DNA of 64,000 nt from Pleionea sediminis (lineage in GTDB: Bacteria > Pseudomonadota > Gammaproteobacteria > Enterobacterales > Kangiellaceae), in contig NZ_SUNB01000001.1 of NCBI RefSeq assembly GCF_007570825.1, positions 1,860,001 to 1,924,000 on the forward strand, in the 5' to 3' direction. The notes beneath the pieces were generated by a model, which was not told where the DNA came from, ran no database searches, and was given only the letters and a program-made list of their open reading frames with translations. Below are positions 63,078 to 64,000 of the stretch, in pieces. Positions within the stretch are counted from its first letter, which is position 1. Every line of letters starts with the position of its first letter. The position numbers and the translations under genes were made by a program.

Positions 63078-64000
63078 TTAAAACTCTTCTTTAGAATATT
63101 CAGAAGGAGAGCAGCCATATTGAGCTTTAAAACATTTGCCAAAATAACTGTGAGAACTGAAACCAACGTCCAAATAAACATTACTGGCGGGTTCTCCTTT
63201 GGCCAATAATTCTTTGGCTTTATTTAAACGAAAACTTCTTAAATACTCAGTAGGAGTTAAGTCCATAATTGCTTTAAGCTTTCGATGAAGTTGCCGTTCG
63301 CTTACGCCAATATCATTTGCTAGAAGGCTCATTCGAAAGCTTTCGTTTTGATAATTATTTTCTATGATGGCGTTCATTTTATTAATAAAGGCTGCTTCTT
63401 TTGATTGTTGCACTAGTTCTTTATTGGGTTTTAGTTCCTTATCCTTTTGAAACGTTGATGCATGGAAGCGACGCTTTAAAATACTTCTTATGTCGAGTAG
63501 GTTTTTTACCCGAAAGCTTAGCTCGTCAATATCAAAGGGCTTTGCTATGTATTCGTCGGCTTGCTGTTCCCAACCTTTTAATCGGCTCTGTTTGTCATTT
63601 TTGGCAGTCAATAATATTATTGGAATATGAGACGTTATTTCGTTAGATCGTAACGCTTCAACGAGCTGATACCCATCCATTTCGGGCATCATAATATCGG
63701 AAATGATAATATCTGGAACATTAGCGATTGCTCGCGCAAAACCTTGCTTTCCATTGCTCGCTTCGTCGCATATAAAGTGATTTGAGAAGCTGTCAATTAA
63801 GTATTGTCTTAACTCCCAGTTATCTTCAACAATTAAGAGAGTTGGTTTACTCGAGTCATCATCCATTGCTTCTGGAGTTTTATTCGATGAGTGTCTTATT
63901 TCATTATTCAGACTAACTAGCTCTGTCGAGACGATTTCTGAATTTTTATGGTCGTTGCTTGAATTGTTTGTTTTTTCATTAATGATGGGTAAGCTAATTT
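63078..64000 (-). CDS. Hybrid two-component protein, receiver plus AraC output (N-terminus beyond window)
   Basis: The frame stays open from 63,866 to the window edge and upstream reads SLPIINEKTNN, the typical end of a histidine-kinase ATPase domain, then a ~45-residue linker. Next come a receiver (LLIVEDNWELR; phospho-Asp in IIISDIMMPEMDG) and an AraC-type HTH (SLLANDIGVSERQLHRKLKA and VGFSSHSYFGKCFKAQYGCS). So this is the C-terminal ~307 residues of a hybrid kinase rather than a 262-residue regulator starting at the internal ATG. Such one-protein systems often control polysaccharide or nutrient uptake genes. Confidence 0.85.
   Translation of the reverse strand, partial: ISLPIINEKTNNSSNDHKNSEIVSTELVSLNNEIRHSSNKTPEAMDDDSSKPTLLIVEDNWELRQYLIDSFSNHFICDEASNGKQGFARAIANVPDIIISDIMMPEMDGYQLVEALRSNEITSHIPIILLTAKNDKQSRLKGWEQQADEYIAKPFDIDELSFRVKNLLDIRSILKRRFHASTFQKDKELKPNKELVQQSKEAAFINKMNAIIENNYQNESFRMSLLANDIGVSERQLHRKLKAIMDLTPTEYLRSFRLNKAKELLAKGEPASNVYLDVGFSSHSYFGKCFKAQYGCSPSEYSKEEF

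Noticed and set aside
1-64000. CRISPR arrays, rRNA or tRNA genes, insertion sequences with DDE transposases
   Set aside because: None were seen by reading: no regularly spaced direct repeats, no rRNA or tRNA signature and no transposase-like proteins.

Overview
The window comes from a moderately AT-rich gammaproteobacterium. Evidence for this is the NarXL/NarGHJI, NtrBC/GlnA and UbiTUV gene sets, FNR- and NarL-type operators, a sigma-54 glnA promoter and an S9B dipeptidyl peptidase. A marine Kangiella-, Aliikangiella- or Marinobacter-like host is plausible, but the genus cannot be fixed from sequence alone.

The main result is that about 43.6 kb of the window (about 7,628-51,194) is one integrated element sitting inside trmL, the tRNA (cytidine-34-2'-O)-methyltransferase gene. 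The first 17 codons of the host trmL lie at the far right (minus strand, 51,247 downward), 14 bases after ntrC. The remaining 137 codons lie at the far left (7,625-7,212, same strand). Joined, they give a 154-residue TrmL with no gap or overlap. Both element ends carry an imperfect 17-bp inverted repeat (7,636-7,652 and 51,180-51,196), and the trmL bases ATAT occur at both junctions. The ancestral order was glnA-ntrB-ntrC-trmL, then the class V aminotransferase and DPP IV genes.

Just inside the right end is a four-gene overlapping operon (51,107 to 44,712): an active tyrosine recombinase, a recombinase-like protein lacking catalytic residues, a second large active tyrosine recombinase and a small basic protein. 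This matches the intA-tfp-intB-srap core of strand-biased circularizing integrative elements (SEs). Just inside the left end is an intact foreign trmL (7,900-8,364), so the element appears to replace the gene it destroys. An XRE regulator near the right end has a GTACC-N7-GGTAC operator, and the same motif recurs at the promoter of an unknown gene at the left end.

The cargo between the ends is a nearly complete nitrate-respiration kit: narL-moeA-moeB, narK, a TPP-dependent keto-acid decarboxylase, narX, narGHJI with a parvulin and a beta-carbonic anhydrase, a hemerythrin, ubiT/ubiU/ubiV for oxygen-independent ubiquinone synthesis, a PP2C-kinase fusion, two more NarK transporters, nnrS, a porin, moaA-mobA-moaB-moaC-moaD-moaE and a TSUP permease. 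FNR-type boxes (TTGAY-N4-ATCAA) precede narL/narK, narG, the narK pair and the porin, and NarL-type heptamer pairs precede narG and the narK pair. No nitrite reductase is present, so nitrite is the expected end product.

The flanks look like ordinary chromosome. On the left are an NhaC antiporter end, a zinc-finger protein, a di-heme peroxidase, DPP IV and a PLP enzyme. On the right are ntrC, ntrB and glnA with NtrC sites, a ferredoxin/ferredoxin-reductase cluster, small proteins, a hybrid histidine kinase and, cut by the window edge, a hybrid two-component protein with an AraC output domain. I saw no rRNA, tRNA or CRISPR array.
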